Part shown: one piece after another, positions 1 through 12,400 of the stretch
Layout of the letters: the number at the start of each line of letters is the position of its first letter
How positions within the stretch are numbered: position 1 is the first letter of the stretch
From: Desarmillaria ectypa
Lineage: Eukaryota > Basidiomycota > Agaricomycetes > Agaricales > Physalacriaceae
Reading direction: 5' to 3'
Length of the DNA stretch: 64,000 bases
NCBI GenBank assembly: GCA_030407005.1
Contig: JAUDYN010000008.1
Span: 310,001 to 374,000, forward strand
Program-made: the position numbers and the translations under genes
Notes under the pieces: generated by a model
Told to the model about the DNA's origin: nothing
The model's database searches: none
What the model saw: only the letters and a program-made list of their open reading frames with translations

Positions 1-329
1 ATGGTGGTTTACGATGGGACACGCTTCATGGGAAAAGTCGTTTACCCTTGACGCATGGGTGTGTGCGCTTGGTAATGAACAACGGATTTTTTGATCAAGT
101 TACAGTGAGGTGATTTATCTTCAGCGCCGAGGCCCCGTCGGTATTAAACGCGAGTAGGAGACTTCACACCTATTACCCGTGCTCTCCAGTCCGTATGCAC
201 AGTAGTGCTCGACGAACCTTCGTGGATGTGTGTGGATATATTAACTCGCCATTCTCATTGCTTAGTTTACGTTCTTAGTTAGCAGCAAGCGCCCTCGAGT
301 GCCACCGTTCCCTCAGATAATACCCACAA

Positions 330-1010
330 TTGTACACGGTAAGCACTGTACGAAGCCTCGTACAACGCAACCGAGCTAGGTATGAGCAGTTCAAGGGCGA
401 TATCCTTGGGACGTACCCAAACTTTCGGCCATTCGAGGATAAGACCCGGTATCGGGATCCGCGTATCCGGGATGAGGAGTTCGAGGGCAAGGACAACCCG
501 TACGTTCATGTGGCTACGTCCGAATACGTGATGGATATCAAGGACGTGAGGGGAGAGATTGAGAACTGAGTGCTCATCCCTCCAGGTTCTACTATGCTGA
601 GCTCATCCGTGTATCTGTACTTCGTGGGAACTTCCTGGTGAAGTTCCACTGGAAAAGATGTGGAAGCTCATTGATCATTTTACGAAGGAGTGGTCCAATC
701 CTTCCATGGAATGCATCAATGCTGTGTACGACACGTCGGCGGCACACATTCAGAGGTTGGATATGCAGCGTTTCGGTCAGTTCAAGCCTCTAGAGACACG
801 CATTAGGTTCGTTGCATGTCTTTCCCCGCTCAATATGTAACCTTAAGTCTCCCAGTGCACTTGTGCGGGCTCAGATGGAGATCTGCAAGAGCGAAGCTCT
901 CGTCATACTCGGCAAGGCTGTCAAATTGGAGACGTCGCCCGTGTATACTCAATTACCACATTACTCGATGGAGCGCTCCAAGTGGTTCAGGCGGTTTCAT
1001 AGGGTTTATA
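330..1010 (+). pseudogene. Dynamin-family GTPase, stalk-region relic
   Basis: Three stretches in different frames match the middle (stalk) region of fungal dynamin-like proteins. The first (330-569) contains ARYEQFKGDILGTYPNFRPF and the DIKDVRGEIE segment. The second (about 625-810) contains SWELPGEVPLEK, LIDHFTKEWSNPSMECIN and FGQFKPLETRIR. The third (about 870-1000) contains MEICKSEALVILGKAVKLE and TSPVYTQ, which in the family lies near the GTPase effector domain. The GTPase domain with its P-loop is absent upstream, although there is room for at least part of it before position 330. Some breaks could be introns, but no set of joins gives a complete protein. I read it as a truncated gene copy or relic. 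The family call is firm; the pseudogene status is inferred. Confidence 0.65.
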
Positions 1011-1139
1011 CGAATTCTAGTGCTATGATATATACCGACCATCAAATCCTGATGGCGCCTGGTACATTCCGAGCACATCCTCGCTCCTCCTGCCCGCGAG
1101 ACAACAGAAGACGCCGTTTGTCAGGCCTTGAGACATAGT

Positions 1140-2823
1140 TTACAGTTCCGAGGTGTCCCGACGCATATCAGCAACCACGGACAAGTCACGTAATTTAAAC
1201 CCTCCCGACCAAAGCGTCCCAAAAACTTTTCCAGGGTCGTACTGCTTCTGGACATCCAGCATGCGAGAGACACTGTTTGCGCCGATAGACCTCATGAGGG
1301 CGTCCTGCTCGCCCGAAGCGTAATTCATATAAACAAAATCCTCTAGCAGCCGCCTCTCAGCCGCCTCCTGTCGAGACCACCCTGCCAGCTGTCGAATCGC
1401 ATTGCGCATTTCTTCGCCATCGACGGGATCCGTCCACGAGGAAATGAGCATCAAAACTGCATGATCTTCCATCATTATGGTCTGAGATCTTAAGAAGGGT
1501 AGACGAACTGAATAAATCTTCATCAAGGGACAACGAGGAGGGGCTACCACCATTTCTTTCCGCGTTCGCTCGAATCATTCGTCGCGAAAGTGGCTGGACG
1601 CCTAAACCCCAATGGCATCCGGCCCGTTCGATTAGGGGTCTGAATAATGCTTGGCCCTTCGAAAAGATGTCTAGCGGGAGCTGACTATCCACTTTGATTG
1701 TCAGGGAAAGCCATTCGTTGTATCCACGAGTTGCAGATTCCTCGCCGGACCACTCTGCAAAGATGTTACTCAGTTTGGTTATCCTGAGAGTATCAAACAG
1801 TGGCGAAGCGGATATCAGGGGTGGTGGCATACTCGAGGTGTCCGTCTGGATGCGTGGAACCCAGACAACATATTGCTGCATAGCAGTAGACCATGTGAGA
1901 AGCACGGCGAGTGATTGATCAGGATTTTCATTCAAGGAGCCCGATGATTGAACCAGGGAAAGCACTAGTGCTGAGGATTCTTCTATCGCGAAGACTTGGG
2001 CGCCACCAAAGACGCTGTCCATGGGGAACACGGACATGGTGAATTGTGTGACAATTCCAAAGTTGGTGCTGCCAAGTTTGAGAGCCCAGTAAAGGGTGGG
2101 GTGGCTCGTTGAGTTGGCGTTGACGATTTCTCCCGATGAAAGGACCACTTCATAGTTAATGACGTTCGAACTGGCGAACCCGTGTCGATACGAGAGGAAA
2201 GAGATGCCTCCTAAGAGTATCATCAGTATTCTCATCATTGTTAGCGGGCGAGGAGGTACACGGACCACCAACGATAAACCCCCCGACTCCAACATTCGGC
2301 ATCCGAGCGCCAACCGTAGTGAGATTGAGAGGCTCGAGATAGTTGTATACATCTTTCCAGCGTAGTCCAGAGCCTAGAATCACACTATCGCCATTATCAG
2401 TGATGGCAATCGTGTTAATGTTTGCAAGATCAATGGCAAATCCGTCGGTACCGATGTTGGATGCGCCGGTCCAGGTCATATGGCCTCCACTTTTGACTGC
2501 AAACTGGCACGTGTGATGGGCAGCTATAGATATAGCCGTAGATACTTGAGAGGCATTGGAGGGAAAGACAATGCAAGCCGGTTGCATGCCGCCTTGGTCA
2601 AGCGAGAAGTAGGTGCTTGAATGAGAGTCATAGTGCTGTGAACCAGGCATGGCAACATCGAGAGCCGAGGAAAGTTCCTTGCACTGGTCTCGGTCAGAGG
2701 GGAGCTTCAGAGAATAAAAATGAAGCTTACGCAGCGTTCAATGTTTTCATGGGCGAATACAACAATCGAAACCCGTCTGATGACGAGGAGCCAAACGAGT
2801 CCCCGCACTGAGAGAGGTCGCAT
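1140..2823 (-). CDS. Secreted FAD-linked oxidoreductase (BBE/VAO-type)
   Basis: Four exons (2823-2761, 2704-2266, 2210-1509, 1465-1140) sum to 1,530 bases, an uninterrupted 509-residue protein. It opens with a hydrophobic leader, so it is probably secreted. The FAD-binding PCMH region holds VKSGGHMTW, whose His is the usual covalent FAD attachment residue, and NVGVGGFIVGGGISFLS, which forms only after a 55-base intron is removed. The Cys seen in bicovalent members of the berberine-bridge family is not present at the NVGVGG motif. The C-terminal part has the typical VYMNYASGEQD and QKQYDPGKVFGTLWSGG. Members oxidise sugars, alkaloids or other small alcohols using oxygen; the substrate cannot be read here. 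An apparent frame break near 1,500 is removed by a 43-base intron (1508-1466). The gene reads away from the plus-strand pair that starts at 4,522. Confidence 0.88.
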
Positions 2824-4521
2824 CGTAATTGATAGGGTCGTGATTGACCATGCTGTGGGCATGAACCATTCTTATATCTCACAACTATCATTCCAAAAAC
2901 ATTCGAGTCGCCGTTGATTGGATCTGATGAGATTGGACAGCCTCAGTGCAGATTCCGGGCTCCGAGGCATTGGGGTGCGACTAGTTAGATTGGGGTCCTG
3001 CCAGGGGGAAAAAAGGACAAAACACACCGCGATACTAGTCCGATATGTTCTTTTCCAGAAAAGGTGGCCAACGAGTCGCGTCTAATAAAGTTTAATGTAA
3101 TTATGAAGAAGCAAGCATCGTTAACCGAAGATAACGTTGATACATTCTTGTTGAAGATGCTTGGCTGTGAATGAGAGAACGAGTCTTGTCCCTTGATGAC
3201 CACGGTTCAGAACATATCAACGACACTACAGAGGTCTTGCACGCCTCATCCTGTTGACAGCAGAAATGCCAACGTGGCCGCCACGAGCATGAGCAAACGT
3301 CAACTTTCTTTTGGCGGTCAGATTGAGCTGACATGGTTGACATCGAGGTGTGCCAATGACAGTACAGCTCGCTGATAAGGGCCGGCGACGCCATCTTATC
3401 GAGCAAAAGGACCGTAGAGAAGGCTCGATTTCAACTCGCTAGAACCATCACCGCATATTCTCCATCCTTCCCTGCTTCATTCTATGTACTCATCATGGCT
3501 CAGTATAGTAGCTGCAACCTGTAAAGAATTGGTAAATGTTACTGCAGCTCGAAAACAGTTTGGTTACCGTTAACTTGTCGGGGTAGGAAGAAAAAAAATT
3601 CATGGATTTTATTTGGCGATTTTATTTTCAAGCTTGTGCCGAAAGATTCCCGAACCTTCGGTACCATCAATTTGGCACGATACTAGGATATAATTAAGTA
3701 CTTTAGTAGAACATTCTAGATACATTCTGTAGTATTTAAGGAGCTCGTCTCGAGCTCTAGTAGTCAACAATTTAGTATTATTTACTCAACAAGGCTCCCA
3801 CTGCAATAGTTACAAGACGAATTTGTGGTAATACGGGCCAACAAGGTCATCGTAGTGACGGTATAAGACAGAAAAGGCCCGCCAAGTTTATCGTAAACTG
3901 CCGGTAATCTAAACGGCCCGAAACCCCGAGCCCAGGTTCTTTTGGGCCTACCGAAGACTCGGAAGAGGACTAGAAGGGCACAAAAAGTTTGACAGAAATC
4001 GAAGGTTCGTGTCTCTACCAGAGTTCTTACTGTATCAATGACAATTCTTTTCTAGCAATTATCCAGACAGAAATCCCAGTAGATTAACTCATCGCGACGT
4101 CGCGTGAGACTTGGAAAAAAAAATTGTATACATCGATTCGTTCGTCCGACTCTTGAGCCCACAGTATGGGCAAGAATATCTTCTCCTTGTGCTACTTAGC
4201 TGTTTCAGAAAGTCTGATCGCTGTCGCTGTAATGACTGCAGGTTTCCTTGCCTGCCTGCCAGGGCTTTCTATTGACTCAGGTGTGATGCTACCTACATGC
4301 TACTGCAGTACACCTCTGCGGGAACTCAAATCATCGCTACCACGACACAGATTTGGCTACTATACTTGCTTCTATCTCATATCATCTGTCAGCAACTGAT
4401 CTCCCCGTGGCCACTGCGTTCGTTGATAAGCGCCTACATATGTGACTTGAAACGTCATTGACTACCGGGCCGTTTCGGTAGAGACATACGTTGAATACTA
4501 CTATACTCACACTATTTAGCC
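2824..4521. other. Intergenic region, no supported gene
   Basis: Short open frames on both strands here have no recognisable domains and no convincing splice pattern. The stretch 3,580-3,730 is AT-rich with A/T runs. It separates two divergently transcribed oxidoreductase genes, so their promoters probably lie at its two ends. I see no transposon ends or tRNA. Confidence 0.5.
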
Positions 4522-6236
4522 ATGTCCACTCCAGGATTCCCCGGACCAAACGCCTGTCTTTCATTCTGGTTGCAAGGTGTCCGTTCGTCGCCGCTCATTG
4601 GACACCGCTCTACCGAAACGCTGCCCACGAATGCAGATGTCGTGATCATCGGGTCAGGCATCACAGGCGCATCGACGGCGTACTTTCTCCTCGCGGGAGA
4701 AAACCCTCCAAAAGGTGTGGTCGTGTTGGAGGCGAGGGAGATGTGTGATGGTGCTACCGGGAGAAATGGTGGTCATTGTAGACCAGACTGTTATCGAGGT
4801 GCGTTGTTTTCGTTCAAGCGACTTGTCAATGGCTATTCGTGATAGAGAGCAGGATACAGCAGGTATAAAGCCGTGTTCGGTAAGGAACAGGCTTTGAAGG
4901 TGATTCAAAATGAAATGGTGAGCATCGTCTGCGGCATCAAAGCTGATCTGATATGACTCGACTATCAATAGGACAACCTCAACTTGGTAACCGAACTCAT
5001 CGAGAAGGAAAAAATTGACTGCGACTGGTGGAGAGGAAAGTCGATTGATGTCGCCATGGACCAGGAGTGCGCCGACCGGGTCGCCGACTCTTACAAAGAG
5101 TTCAAAGCAGACGGTGGTCCTATTGACGGCATCGTAGATTGGTATCCTGATCCAGCAGAAGCGAAACGTGTAAATCTCAATCGTCACCGTCACCTATCCT
5201 TATGTTTATCAGCTTTCAGCTCTCTAGAATCCCCGGAGCCATCTTAGCAGCTGCCTTCCCCGCCGCTTCACTCTATCCCTACAAGTTCGTCGCCCATCTT
5301 TTCACTCAGTGTATCGAGAAATATGGTCTCAACCTTCAGACATCTACGCCAGCTACGGTGGTGAACCCAGCGCCGAACGGGGGGTGGATCATCGAGACTC
5401 CGCGAGGAGCTATCACGGCAACCAAGGTGGTATACGCGACCAACGCCTTTACCGCTACACTACTACCAGAGTTCATTGGGGGGATCATACCCGTTCGCGG
5501 TCAATGCTCAGCCATTGTCCCCACCAAGGCGTACTCCGGCAAGAATATGCTCGCACATACGTGTGCATATCAGTGGGGTCATGTCCGTCTCATTCCATTT
5601 GAATTGGAGAGACTTTCTCACTTGGACTCAGGGTGGATACGACTATATGATTCAGCGTCCCAAGGATGGTATCATCATCATCGGTGGTGGCAGGTTCAAG
5701 GTACCCGACTCGGTTATTGTGGGGCAGACGGACGACAGCGTGAAGCTTCCTGAGATCACTGAGCATCTCAAGACTGCCATGCCGACGTATTTTGAAAATT
5801 GGGGAACGGAAGCGATGGGAGAAGGGCTCTTATATGACTGGACAGGTGGGTAGTAGATTACTCATCGCGGTCGCTTTTTAATCTTGATGACAGGGACTAT
5901 GGGATACACACCGGAAAGTAAGTGTACTTGAAGAGAAGTCTTAAAACTTGCAACCTTTCTGTGAATATTTAGTGGTCCCTTTCGTCGGCGAACTACACGA
6001 TAAGCCTGGCGCGTTCATCTGTGCGGGCCATGCTGGCCATGGTACAGATCTACTCTCCTTGAACAAAGACTTATATTAACACATAGAAAGGAATGGCGCG
6101 CATACCCGCATGTGCCAAAAGTCTTGCGGCTCTGATGCAAGGCGAACCTTGGGAAAAAACAAAAATTCCCGAATGTTTCCAGCCCGCCCCCGAACGATTA
6201 GCCAAGTTTTCAGGCATGAAAATCGGAGAAGAATAA
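4522..6236 (+). CDS. FAD-dependent amine oxidoreductase (DAO family)
   Basis: Eight exons (4522-4798, 4853-4917, 4972-5169, 5220-5582, 5632-5845, 5894-5917, 5973-6041, 6091-6236) total 1,356 bases, a 451-residue protein with no internal stop. Near residue 40 is the dinucleotide-binding motif VVIIGSGITGASTAYFL, followed by a VVVLEAREMCDGATGRNGGH segment typical of the DAO/glycine oxidase/gamma-glutamylputrescine oxidoreductase group. The C-terminal motif AGHAGHGMARIPACAKSLA closes the FAD site. There is no signal peptide, so it is probably cytosolic or peroxisomal. The family oxidises amines or N-substituted amino acids to imines, producing peroxide. The agmatinase gene starts 164 bp downstream on the same strand, which suggests a shared role in amine or polyamine breakdown. 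That link is inferred from position. Confidence 0.9.
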
Positions 6237-6400
6237 TGAACATGATGTATAGCCATGACCAAGAATAATTTTGATAAGTGTATGAACAGAAAAGCCTATC
6301 TATGATACGAAAGTGTGTTGTTTAAGCCCGCCGCCGGCAATTCGTCCAAGTCCTTATCCTTATCGCTTTAATAAAGACGACTTCCCAATCAAACACCCAT

Positions 6401-7952
6401 ATGGCTACGATGATTCCTCTGCTCCTCCTTCCCCTCCTCACACAGGCTCAACTCCAATTCCCGCTCAAGTTGGATGAACCTTGGTCCATAAAATACGGTG
6501 CCCAAAAAGACTTGGGATTCTCCGGTATCCCCAGCTACGCCCACCTACCCTACTACAAATGCCTCGAAGACGCATCGCACTCCTTCGATATAGCCATTCT
6601 CGGTATGCCCTTCGATACCACAACGTCGTACCGCCCCGGAGCGCGTTTCGGGCCATACGCTATCAGGAGCGGGAGCAGGAGACAGGTGATTGGGGAGTAC
6701 TCGTGGGACCTATCTTGGGAGACTAATCCAGGAGGGCTGGGTTCGGAGATCATCGACTGTGGAGACGTACGTGCGTCAGATGGTGTCCTTGAATGTTGAT
6801 CCATTTGCGAATAGGTCCCGGTGACGCCGATGGATAATGCGAAAGCTATCGACCAAATGGAAGTCGCGTACACGACGTTGCTTAATAGGCCTGCAGCAGG
6901 GGCTTCCAGGACGTCGGCGCTGGCAAAAGACGGCGTGGAGCATCCACGTATCGTCACGCTGGGCGGTGACCATACGATCGTAAGCGGGTCGAGTGCGCGA
7001 TGATCGCTTTCCATGTAACGGTTCGTAGGTTCTTCCCATCTTGCGCGTTCTACACAAGATATACGGTCCCATCTCCGTCATCCACTTCGACTCCCACATG
7101 GACACTGGTGCTGTCGAGGGGCGGACTGACCAAGAGCGTATCACCCACGGATCATACTTCACTATTGCTCATGAAGAACATCTAATGACCAACACGAGTA
7201 TACATGGGGGTATCAGAAGCAAGATGCGCGTGCGTGTACCCAACACTACTATTGCGTCGTGAATGCTGAGAGATAGAAAGGGGCCAACACAAGTCACCCA
7301 TGACGAGACTGTGGGCTTCCAGGTAATCAGCGCGGAAGATATCGATGATTATGGTATCAAGAACGTGATCAAGGCGATCCGAAAGCGCGTTGGCAATAGT
7401 CCGGTATACTTGAGGTGAGGACCGTCCCATCTCGAAGATGACACTCATCAACTTTCCTCGCCAGTCTCGACATTGACGTTATAGGTAGGCGTCCATTTGA
7501 CGGAAGAAACCGCCCACTAATCCTCGCCCTCTAGATCCTGGGTTGGCCCCAGCCAGTGAGCACCAAAAACCTCCTTTATCATCACTTCTGACAGCGTCGC
7601 AGCCGGGACTCCGGAAGCCGGCGGATGGACCACACGCGAGATGAAGCGAATTATCCGTGGCTTGGCAGGGCTCAACTTGGTGTACGCCCTCTTCCTGTCA
7701 GAACCGTACTCTGCTGACTTCTCAACAGTGGCGCTGACATCGTCGAAGTTGCCCCAGCTTACGACCACGGTGAGCTTTAGGATTTGGATTATTTCATATT
7801 ATGGTATAACTTGACCACGGCAACCAGCGAATATCACTGGTATCGCAGCCGCAGATCTAGTGCACGATTTTTTGGTGGCGATGCAGATTGACGAACCACC
7901 GAAAGCTGGTCATAAGGGGTCTCCATGGGCGGTTGAGGATCTTCTGCATTAG
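6401..7952 (+). CDS. Agmatinase/ureohydrolase with signal peptide
   Basis: Nine exons (6401-6766, 6815-6979, 7029-7233, 7273-7414, 7465-7484, 7535-7555, 7603-7681, 7729-7769, 7828-7952) sum to 1,164 bases, 387 residues. The N-terminus (MATMIPLLLLPLLTQAQ) looks like a secretory signal. The arginase/agmatinase manganese motifs are all present: TLGGDHTI, HFDSHMDTG, SLDIDVIDP, and PATGTPEAGGWT, which forms across an intron. The enzyme hydrolyses a guanidino compound such as agmatine to an amine plus urea. The intron at 7234-7272 is only 39 bases and its exact edges are my best fit. An extracytoplasmic or vacuolar site is inferred from the leader. Guanidinobutyrase or proclavaminate amidinohydrolase-like activity is an alternative. 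Confidence 0.92.
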
Positions 7953-8018
7953 ACGAAGGTCGTGTCTATGATTGGGTACGAATCCAGCCATCATCGGTTC
8001 GAGACCAGGTTGCACCAT

Positions 8019-9355
8019 CTACAAAGATGATTGAATACAGCACTTAATTGTTTGGAGCTTCAGATACGTACATAGTTTTAACAGGCTCAATGTTGAAGAC
8101 AGTCCATGGAAAAGTTGGTCGTCGACGCGATCAATTGCTTTCCGCAAAGCATCGTCGTCCTTGTCAGTTGTGATGTGCGTAAACTTTTTGAGATGTTTAA
8201 GCTTGGCCAATTTATCAAAGGAGGCCTGGAGACATGTGCCTATGAGTATCTGACCTATGCAGAAGAAGATGAGCACCTACAAAACGAGGTAAAGGACTAG
8301 ACTTGATAGTGAGGTTTTCGATTTTCGGTACAAGAGTCGATATAGAGTCTATTAAAGGCTCATATGAACCTTGGGTAGTGCAAATGAGCGTCTTGCAGCT
8401 GCCTTTCGCAGCCGAATCAGCCAACGTGCCAAAGGTCCCCTCGATTTCCGGCACTCCGTATAGGCTAAAATCGATTGAAGCAGAGGTCAAATTCCTAGCA
8501 TTCGGTACGACGGCAATGAAGTACTCGAAAGGGGCCGAGATGTGCTCCAGCAATTCTAGGTGATGGAATACCGGTGGGGCAACCAACAAATCATTGCTGG
8601 TGAAGGAACCACACTGAAGTGAGACGTTGCGAAGCGTAGGGTGCCTGTCTATGAAGGATGATATAGAAGGCGGACTAATGAGACTGCTGAAGGCGAGAGT
8701 GAGGGTGTGTATTTTAGGGAAAGACGCCATTTCGAGCAATCCGAGAAATGCTGCTTCGTGGAATTCGCAAGTCATCTGAAAGACTTCTACATTTTCCAGC
8801 TGAAGAACGGCGGGGACAATGCTAGTAAAAGTTTTGAGATCCTCCATAATAGAGTTAACGTCTTGGACGCTAGAATGGTGTGAGTTCAAATATCACCCCT
8901 TTCATCAATAATACGCACTTTGCCAGATCCAATGCTAGTATACGAATGCTCTTGATCATGCGCGCCCTCGCTGGGTCCCGTTCAATGGATGCCTTGAAGG
9001 AAAGGGCCGATGCTGATTTTCCATGACTGATGTTGAGGTGAACGTCGCGGTATAACAAAGGGAGCCCAATTTCATTAAATGGCTTGGCGACCCGTAGTAA
9101 AATAGCGAGTTCTCTGGGCCTGCTCAACCGAGCGATTTCAGAAAGGACTTCATTGGGAAGCCATCTGATGATTGACCAGGACGACTTGCCCATTGTAGGC
9201 AGTGGTGGTTGCAGTGACGGAAGAGGCGGCAATTGCCGAAGGACTGCTCGAAATGGATCTGCCACGGTCAGAAGTATCAGGGCAAGAAAAAATGCGAGTT
9301 TGCTGAACAGAAAATTTAAAGAAGGAATTTTCAAAATCAAGGACCTCATGGGCAT
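8019..9355 (-). CDS. F-box protein with diverged leucine-rich region
   Basis: Exon 1 encodes SIIRWLPNEVLSEIARLSRP followed by RELAILLRVAKPFNEIGLPLLYRDV, a clear F-box. An intron of about 50 bases (GCAAA|gtgcg..ctag, near 8,880-8,930) joins it to a 200-residue segment with repeated L-x-x-L/F-x patterns, and a second intron (TTT|gtaggt..ccag) leads to the last exon, ending near 8,019. The likely start is the Met at about 9,193 just before the F-box; the frame stays open back to an ATG at 9,355, which would add a hydrophobic leader odd for this family. The protein would act as a substrate adaptor of an SCF ubiquitin ligase; the target is unknown. The 3' end is less certain than the F-box. Confidence 0.75.
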
Positions 9356-9494
9356 AGGCTGTAAGGGAAAAGGATGTAAGAGATATCATCTAACGTAGCA
9401 GGAATTATCAGAATATAGCTGCGTCCAAGAAAGTCAACAATGAAATATCTAAAAGCCTATTTGAAAGATTGATAAAGAATCCGTCCTTCAATCT

Positions 9495-12400
9495 CTAGGG
9501 TATTTTTCCATGGAGCTTCCCATCCCTCGAACTCTGACCAATAGTCATTCCAATCGGACCATGCGGTCTTCTCCAACCCTGTAGCTCAACGTCCCAGATG
9601 GACAGGGCATATCGAGAAAGAGCGAGAGACACAGTGACGGTCTCTCCAGGCGGAATTTCAACGTTAGTGAATCCTCTCAGGATCGAGGGAGGCTCTTCGG
9701 CAGATTGTGGGTGATTCAAGTACAGTTGCGGTATCTGTTCATAATGTTTTTGGAATCAAAGAATGCAAATAGAGACCAATAAGAAACGTACGTCGCTGCC
9801 ATAAATCGGACCAGTGTTTTGGACATTGAACGTGACATTGTATGCAGGTCCATGGAGCCTAAAATTGGGGTGTAAGCAATCAAGCGTAATCTAAATGATG
9901 TGTACTTACCAAGCAGCTGTGGAAGACCCTACACTTATAGTCGTAGCATCTCCTTGTTCCCAAACGATCGCCTCTGAGCTGCTCGCAAACTGGCCGTAAA
10001 TCTTGGTAATTATAAGATTGGTATATGTGAAGCTGGTGTAGCTCAGTCCGAAGCCGAATTTAAGCGAGGTTCAATGTTATTCTATCAACCAAATAACTAA
10101 AATAAAGTTGAAGACAATTCAGGAAACGTACAGCAAGAAATGACGATAATCAACATGCAGCCTGAGCGGTGATGGAGTTTTAGTTAGTAATAATGAAAGC
10201 ACATAAATGCTGACCCTTCAGTGTACGGAATGTCCAGGATATCCTCATCGGTTCCACCAGTTATGAGTGGAGCATTATAGTCGTCCGCACTCTTGGCAAT
10301 AGTATAAGGCAGACGTCCAGAGGGGTTCCAGTCACCATACAACACATCTACGAGCGAGTTGCCAGATTCAGTTCCGGGAGCACCGGCCCAGAGCACCTGA
10401 GAAATGCTTAGCCCGGGAGCAAACACACGAGGGAGCTCCTACAGCAGTAACGTTCGGATGTTCAATCCAAGGTTCGATAATTAGAGGACCGACACTATGA
10501 ACGACGACTACTGTGTTATTGATCTGGGCGGCCACTGTGAGGACTAGGTCGTCTCCCCCGTGCCACGCCGTAAGATTTTTCCTGGAATAGTTCGTCATAT
10601 CTCATAAGATAGACGAACGAGACCCACATACCGATCACCTTCATTTCCATCTATAGTAATGTAAGCCTTGCCGGAGTCAGAATTGATGAAGACGAGAGCA
10701 ACAAATTTTCGGATGGCATCGTTGCCCGCACGAGGAAGGTCAAAATCGTCCAAGACCTATGAAACAGATGTTCGGTCCTTTCGGGCTCTCGCTTGAATCG
10801 CTTCGAGAGGCTACGAATACATGGGTCAAGGAGCCATAAGCTCAATTCAAGATGGGATCTCATAGTAATGAGGTAAGTCAAGTTCACCGCTCTGACAGAA
10901 AACATGAGCTGAAATCATTTCACTGTCATCGGGTAGACTCTTACCCTGATCCCCAACCCGAGGCCAAAGTCCCATCATCCCTACCCTGCGAAAAATAAAT
11001 ATCAATAGCTGTATATAAATGAATATAATGGCCGTCACCAAGCTTATAAATTCATCTGGCCCGACTCTTCCTGGACCAGCATCAGTGCCAATTACCACCA
11101 AGCTTCTCGGTTTCTTCAACGGAAGCGCGCCACCGACGTTCTTCAAAAGAATAGTGCTAGCTGCACTAACATCTCTAACAAGCTTGTAATGATCGTCTCG
11201 AACGTCAATACGGGCGTTGGTTGCCTCGTTGTCTGGAAGGAAAGTATCAAAGTTGACATCTGAAAACGTTGGATCATCCTGGTGGAGGAAATACCATGAG
11301 GCGAGGATACGAGACGCTAAATATGCACGATTAGATCCCTGGAAGTCCACCGGTATTAAGACATTTATATCTTACCCATATCATCAACACGCGTTTCAGG
11401 GATGGTTTCATTGTGGACATAGGCTGTCAAGTTCCCGCCAAAGCAGGAATCGCTAGAGACGAACGTCACGCCTCCCGGCATGTCCATCTATAAAATGCAA
11501 AGTCAATGCCCCTTCTTCAGTAAGCCAAGAACTCGTACATCCAGACCCGTGATGGCAGATATCGTCGACATTGTAGCCCCCCAATCAGACACAATAACTG
11601 TGAGGGTTAGCAAGGCGAAGAAAAGATGAATGAACACATACATCCTTGGAAACCATACTCCTTTTTGACAATATCGTTCATGATCTTGTCGTTCTCGCAT
11701 GCATAGGTAGCATTGACCACGTCTATCAACGTCTAAAAGTCTTGCGTAACGAATGCATTGTGACGGCTTACTATAACTGCACATCATACTGGCAACACCA
11801 GCCATGACACTCTTCATGAAGGGATGTGCATAGATTTCGTGCTGCGTTCTGTCGTCCACATCAGAACTTTCCTGAGTTCGCTTGTGTTCCTGCTCGCTAT
11901 GACATAAATCATCAATATTGAGACACCGCTGGATCAGAAAGAGCTCACTTGTTGATCAAGTGCTTGGCACACGCTTGAACGCCACCCTCCTGCATCCCAA
12001 GAACGGTTTCGTACGCAGTTTCTCCGGAAAGATATGGATCAGCGCCGAAACCCTCCCAGTTGCGACCGCCTTGTGCGACTCGTCCGATATTCATCATTGG
12101 CCCCAAAGCAACGTTAACACCCTTCCCATAATACTCAAGACCCATGTATAGCCCGCGAAGACGTATAAGATGCCGGTTTCATCTAAATATGTCAGCAATT
12201 ACGTTGAGTTCAATAAAAGTGTCAGCTTCAATGCACACACGTTGCGGCAGCATTCACCCCGGAGGGGAAGGAGGTCACGTAGTCGGCATCTCGAACGCCT
12301 AGGGGGGAACCCCCAAGGCACAATTCAGGGTAGTTATGGGCTGGGATTGCGGGGGTATTTCCCTGAGGAGGAAAAGTTGAGAATAAGGTAGGCTTAGCAG

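Noticed and set aside
1466..1560. Apparent frameshift in the FAD-linked oxidase at 1.1-2.8 kb
   Set aside because: A 43-base intron (1466-1508) rejoins DEDLF with HAVLMLISSWTDP, and all exons then sum to 1,530 bases, a whole number of codons.
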